Below are positions 6,460-8,577 of a stretch of DNA of 8,577 nucleotides, one piece after another. This DNA is from an uncultured Parasutterella sp. GTDB lineage: Bacteria > Pseudomonadota > Gammaproteobacteria > Burkholderiales > Burkholderiaceae_F. The notes beneath the pieces are model-generated. The model made no database searches. It had not been told where the DNA came from and saw nothing but the letters and a program-made list of their open reading frames with translations. How positions within the stretch are numbered: position 1 is the first letter of the stretch; each line of letters begins with the position of its first letter. Where the stretch lies: contig CAAFTZ010000035.1 of NCBI GenBank assembly GCA_900766055.1, positions 1-8,577 on the forward strand, given 5' to 3'. The translations under genes were made by a program, and so were the position numbers.

Positions 6460-6478
6460 CTAGTTAAAGTTGTTCAAA
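6460..6478 (+). repeat. Putative right subterminal inverted repeat of the IS1111-like element
   Basis: This segment matches the reverse complement of 7915-7933 at 14 of 19 positions, including eight in a row (GTTGTTCA, 6469-6476). It lies about 350 bp beyond the recombinase stop. Subterminal inverted repeats of roughly this length are characteristic of IS1111-type members of the IS110 family. Confidence 0.4.
6461..6472 (+). repeat. 12-bp direct repeat, copy 1 (element end)
   Basis: TAGTTAAAGTTG occurs here, overlapping the putative right subterminal repeat, and again exactly at 6616-6627 within the 3' noncoding part of the element, 155 bp away. Guide RNAs of IS110-family elements contain segments that copy the element's own ends, so the pair is a candidate end/guide match. 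Confidence 0.5.
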
Positions 6479-6825
6479 GTGTTCTAGAGATTAGTGCCGA
6501 TTGGTTTCTGGTTTTAAAAATAGAAATGTGCTTGTCAAACAAAACTCTCCCGGCCCAATTCTTCTGTTGGGTGCAATTTTTTATATTTCTCGGAAATCGA
6601 AGAGAGTTGGTGCTTTAGTTAAAGTTGGAGCTAAATCTCCTTATTCGGCCTGTTTATCTGCTTCTAGACTCTTAGAACAGTGGCCATAATGAATCCGGTT
6701 CTTTGTTCCTTTCTTTTCGGGCAGTCAGATTTGACTTGAGACCTGCTCAGGCTATTCAAAGACCGGTGCAACCGTTTTCTCATTAGTTTTTTCGCTCGAG
6801 AAATTTAGAAGATTGAGCTACTTCA
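6479..6825 (-). ncRNA. Candidate guide (bridge/seek) RNA region of the IS1111-like element
   Basis: The 3' noncoding part of the element is where IS1111-subgroup members are known to encode the structured RNA that pairs with donor and target DNA. Several short stem-loops are visible: AGTCA/TGACT (6723-6736, 4-nt loop), TGAG/CTCA (6737-6749), CGGT/ACCG (6764-6774), CCCAA/TTGGG in the 6550s-6570s, and GGAG/CTCC after the 12-bp repeat copy at 6616-6627. The RNA would be read on the minus strand and occupies only part of this interval; its ends cannot be set from sequence. A plus-strand frame (6501-6689) overlaps it but has no recognised product. Confidence 0.35.
6616..6627 (+). repeat. 12-bp direct repeat, copy 2 (inside 3' noncoding region)
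   Basis: This is an exact second copy of TAGTTAAAGTTG (6461-6472). It is followed directly by a small hairpin sequence, GGAG-CTAAAT-CTCC. On the minus strand, the sense of the recombinase transcript, it reads CAACTTTAACTA and would lie within the candidate guide RNA. Confidence 0.5.
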
Positions 6826-7854
6826 TTAACCAAAATTTATATCCATTCTTTTCCAGTCCTCACCTTTTGAAGCAATCGCCCAGAGTCTTCGAGCTAATCT
6901 GTTCGCAACAGCTATTGTGACTACTGAATTCGGTTTCCTCTCTTCTATTTGCGTAACCCAGGAAGACTTATTTTTTGTTCTGCGAATAGATTGGGCGCAT
7001 TGGACTAGAAGCCCTCTTAACTCTTTATTGCATTTTATTGGGATGGTTGTATTTACATTTTTTCCTCCGGAGCCGTAATGCTGTGGAACAAGTCCTATGT
7101 AGGCAGCGAATTGGCGTCCATTTTTAAAGACTTGAGGGTCAGCTAATTTGACACTCATTGTGGCGGCTGTGATCGGCCCGACTCCGAGTGCAGTAAGAAA
7201 ATGGTCAAAGTTTTTGCACTGTTTGGCTAACGAATTAATTTCACGATCAAGACGAAGAATCGCCTCTGTTTCTTTATCCACTTCGTCAACCAAAAATTTA
7301 AATTCTTCCTTTACCATGTTGCTGGCGTGTGCTCTTTCGAGCTGCAGGAGACTATCAGCAATTGAGTTCTTGAACTGGCGCAGTCCTCTTGCCATAACGA
7401 TGCCGTATTCCATTAAGTAACCGCGAACCATATTTACTTTCGCTGTCCTAGCCTTTAGTCTCCTTGCTCTTATTCCTAACAAAGTTGCAAGATCAGTAAC
7501 AGCCTCGGTTTTAACTGCAACCTTTCGAACTCCCGCAAGCATTGCGTTGAAAATGCCTATAGCGTCTTTCCGGTCGCTCTTGAAGCCGGAAACGTAAGGT
7601 TTTACAGCAGACGGGGCCATTAAATTTACTGTGTGGCCTAGTTTCTGTAGTTCTCTGGCCCAATACTGGGAGCCGCCGCAAGCCTCCATTCCAATCAAAG
7701 AAGGTTCTCTGTTCTCAAACAGCTGCAAAAATTCCTTCCTCTTAACTTGAAAATTTTTGCATTCGCCATCTTGATTAACTTGATAGATTTGAATGACATT
7801 CTTGGCGATATCGATACCACAGACAGATTGATATTTCGTGTTAAAGTTAGTCAT
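6826..7854 (-). CDS. IS110-family (IS1111 subgroup) DEDD recombinase
   Basis: This is the RNA-guided recombinase that excises and inserts the element. The 342-residue protein has the full two-domain layout. The N-terminal RuvC-like DEDD domain has Asp15 (GIDIAKN), Glu57 (GMEACGGSQYWARELQ), Asp94 and Asp97 (KSDRKDA). The C-terminal Transposase_20 domain has GVGPITAATM and then AAYIGLVPQHYGSGGK (250-265), where Ser262 is the likely nucleophile. The MEACGG..YWAREL, VKPY and GSGGK wording is characteristic of the IS1111 subgroup. The ATG at 7854 has a strong AGGAGG 5 nt upstream. All catalytic residues are present and there is no frameshift, so the protein looks functional. The Shine-Dalgarno lies in one arm of a 12-bp inverted repeat, so translation may be controlled by RNA structure. 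Confidence 0.96.
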   Translation of the reverse strand: MTNFNTKYQSVCGIDIAKNVIQIYQVNQDGECKNFQVKRKEFLQLFENREPSLIGMEACGGSQYWARELQKLGHTVNLMAPSAVKPYVSGFKSDRKDAIGIFNAMLAGVRKVAVKTEAVTDLATLLGIRARRLKARTAKVNMVRGYLMEYGIVMARGLRQFKNSIADSLLQLERAHASNMVKEEFKFLVDEVDKETEAILRLDREINSLAKQCKNFDHFLTALGVGPITAATMSVKLADPQVFKNGRQFAAYIGLVPQHYGSGGKNVNTTIPIKCNKELRGLLVQCAQSIRRTKNKSSWVTQIEERKPNSVVTIAVANRLARRLWAIASKGEDWKRMDINFG

Positions 7855-7943
7855 GACGACCTCCTCTTTTAAATGAAAGTTGATTCATTTTGGTACTTTA
7901 GATACCGTAAAGGTTGTGAACAACCTCAAGAAGGAGGTCGTCA
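7854..7943 (-). promoter_or_regulatory. Inverted repeat covering the recombinase Shine-Dalgarno and start
   Basis: TGACGACCTCCT (7854-7865) and AGGAGGTCGTCA (7932-7943) are perfect 12-bp complements. In minus-strand RNA the 3' arm contains the recombinase Shine-Dalgarno AGGAGG and ends at the A of its ATG, so pairing would block initiation. A second palindrome inside the loop (7911-7917 with 7920-7926, AGGTTGT/ACAACCT) would bring the arms closer. A possible -10 hexamer, TATCTA (7899-7904, minus), lies within the loop. A transcript starting just after it would lack the 5' arm and be freely translated. Such protection from outside transcription is known in other insertion sequences (for example IS10); here it is inferred. 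Confidence 0.55.
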
Positions 7944-7969
7944 CCTTCCGCCGAAAAAGATATTTTTAA

Positions 7970-8025
7970 AGATCAGTCTACAACTGAGGCTACTGAACAC
8001 GTGTAGCAGCGAGACAACGACGACA
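7970..8025 (-). ncRNA. 3' end of the tnpB element, probable omega RNA terminal hairpins
   Basis: Directly after the tnpB stop, two hairpins follow on the minus strand: GCTAC/GTAGC (7989-7993 with 8003-8007, 9-nt loop) and TCAGT/ACTGA (7973-7977 with 7983-7987, 5-nt loop). In TnpB-carrying IS200/IS605-type elements the omega RNA spans the end of the gene and this right-end flank, with the guide just beyond the element tip. The wording GTAG-CCTCAGT...ACTGA resembles the usual final hairpin of such right ends but lacks the GGAGGATGTCAA tail. The tip may therefore be altered or lie near 7965-7972. The RNA would also extend into the tnpB coding region. Confidence 0.4.
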
Positions 8026-8577
8026 TTATCGTTTTTGGGTTCCTGCTGACAGCGGCCTTACTGCACCGCTCTTTCCACAGGCTAACCGGGCCCGTCCGGC
8101 CCTTAATACATTTATCGCTCCGACCAAATCCGCGTTTGCATGGTATCCGCAGTGAATACACGCAAAAGAGGCTTGCGTTTTTCTGTTCTCTGCAGAAACC
8201 AACCCGCATTGCGAACATGTTCGGCTGGTGTTTCTGGGATCAACTTTGATCAGTCTTCCCCCTCTCCGCTCCAGCTTATAGGAGAGCATCTGGAAAAAGC
8301 TATACCATCCCTGATCCAAAATGGATCGGTTCAGGCCGCTCTTCTGTTTAACCTTTTTGCCCGGATTTTCTTTTGTTCCGGCGGCAGAGGCCGACATGTT
8401 CGAGACCTTCAGATCCTCAGCGTACACGGTGCTGTGGTTTTGGGCTATCTGTGTCGAAGTCTTATGAAGGAAGTCTTTTCGGCTGTCTGCGATATGGCGA
8501 TGCAGTCGTGCAATCTTTCTCTTTGTTTTTCTGCTGTTCCTACTCCCTTTTTTCTGTCGGGCTAATTTTCGTTGAAG
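8026..8577 (-). CDS. tnpB: TnpB RNA-guided endonuclease, C-terminal part (cut by window edge)
   Basis: This is the IS200/IS605-type OrfB (TnpB), an omega RNA-guided DNA nuclease ancestral to Cas12. The frame is open from the window edge, giving 183 residues; the N-terminal part, including the RuvC-I aspartate, is outside. Visible are the Lys/Arg-rich helix (KLARQKKGSRNSRKTKRK), RuvC-II with Glu54 (VYAEDLKVSNMS), the SILDQGWYSFFQMLSYK segment, a zinc finger with Cys121-Cys124 and Cys140-Cys143 (TCSQCG...CIHCGY), and RuvC-III with Asp150 (HANADLVGAINVLRAG). A typical tail follows (CGKSGAVRPLSAGTQKR). An internal ATG at 8427 is not the true start, because conserved sequence continues upstream of it. 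All catalytic residues that can be seen are intact. Confidence 0.95.
   Translation of the reverse strand, partial: LQRKLARQKKGSRNSRKTKRKIARLHRHIADSRKDFLHKTSTQIAQNHSTVYAEDLKVSNMSASAAGTKENPGKKVKQKSGLNRSILDQGWYSFFQMLSYKLERRGGRLIKVDPRNTSRTCSQCGLVSAENRKTQASFACIHCGYHANADLVGAINVLRAGRARLACGKSGAVRPLSAGTQKR

Larger units (their letters stand above)
6460..7940 (-). mobile_element. IS110-family element, IS1111 subgroup (boundaries approximate)
   Basis: An apparently intact element of about 1.5 kb carries one recombinase gene (6826-7854), a short 5' noncoding part and a long 3' noncoding part of roughly 365 bp. That layout is typical of the IS1111 subgroup, in which subterminal inverted repeats replace classical terminal ones and the guide RNA lies downstream of the gene. 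I placed the ends by an imperfect inverted repeat, 6460-6478 with 7915-7933 (14 of 19 matching, GTTGTTCA perfect). No target duplication is expected for this family and none was searched for reliably. A tighter element (about 6712-7960) based on a second weak inverted repeat cannot be excluded. The gene call is solid; the exact termini are inference. Confidence 0.55.

Noticed and set aside
6501..6689. Plus-strand TTG-started frame of 62 codons with a hydrophobic patch
   Set aside because: It looks mildly protein-like, but it lies in the 3' noncoding part of the IS1111-like element, on the opposite strand, with no Shine-Dalgarno and no known relative; structured RNA is the better explanation.
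6712..7960. Alternative inverted repeat TCTTTTCGGGC (6712-6722) / GCCGAAAAAGA (7950-7960) as IS1111 ends
   Set aside because: Only 9 of 11 positions match and the sequence is of low complexity. It would also leave a 3' noncoding region of about 110 bp, less typical of the subgroup than the 6460/7933 pair. Kept only as a fallback boundary.
8140..8565. Plus-strand open frame of 141 codons opposite tnpB
   Set aside because: It is a shadow of the tnpB coding strand, which carries clear RuvC and zinc-finger motifs in the minus direction.
1..8577. CRISPR arrays, tRNA or rRNA genes
   Set aside because: No regularly spaced repeats, cloverleaf-like sequence or rRNA-like blocks were seen on either strand.

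Overview
The window looks like chromosomal DNA of a Gram-negative, probably anaerobic proteobacterium. A gut Burkholderiales of the Sutterella/Parasutterella type is my best guess, from the TRAP transporter style, the moderate-GC genes set in AT-rich spacers, and the mix of mobile elements. That placement is an impression from protein sequence, not a computed one.

Layout. Positions 1-833 hold no gene I can support: a terminator-like structure with a G10 tract, then T-rich DNA. At 834-1077 lies the decayed C-terminal end of an EamA/DMT-type permease, with a stop and a likely frameshift. A strong inverted repeat (1118-1174) closes a minus-strand pair: an adenine-type phosphoribosyltransferase (1896-2459) followed by MtnN, the MTA/SAH nucleosidase (1191-1877). 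MtnN releases adenine and the phosphoribosyltransferase can return it to AMP, so the pair reads as a compact adenine salvage unit. A 330-bp divergent spacer separates it from a complete tripartite TRAP transporter on the plus strand: dctP (2790-3869), dctQ (3950-4420) and dctM (4430-5725). This operon ends at a near-perfect terminator (5738-5767). Convergent to it is a hotdog-fold thioesterase of the PaaI/MenI type (5774-6202, minus), with Cys where YdiI has an active-site His.

The right third (about 6250-8577) is accessory DNA. It contains a relic resembling the right end of an IS200/IS605-type TnpB element (6255-6310), an apparently intact IS110-family, IS1111-subgroup element (about 6460-7940, recombinase at 6826-7854, minus), and the C-terminal 183 residues of a TnpB protein running off the right edge (8026-8577, minus) with a hairpin-rich 3' flank that probably encodes the end of its omega RNA. 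Two kinds of RNA-guided mobile element therefore sit side by side.

The most interesting signals are in the IS1111-like element. A 12-bp perfect inverted repeat would bury the recombinase Shine-Dalgarno sequence and start codon in read-through transcripts. A 12-bp perfect direct repeat links the putative right terminus to the interior of the long 3' noncoding region, where a guide (bridge/seek) RNA is expected in this subgroup. I saw no tRNA, rRNA or CRISPR array.
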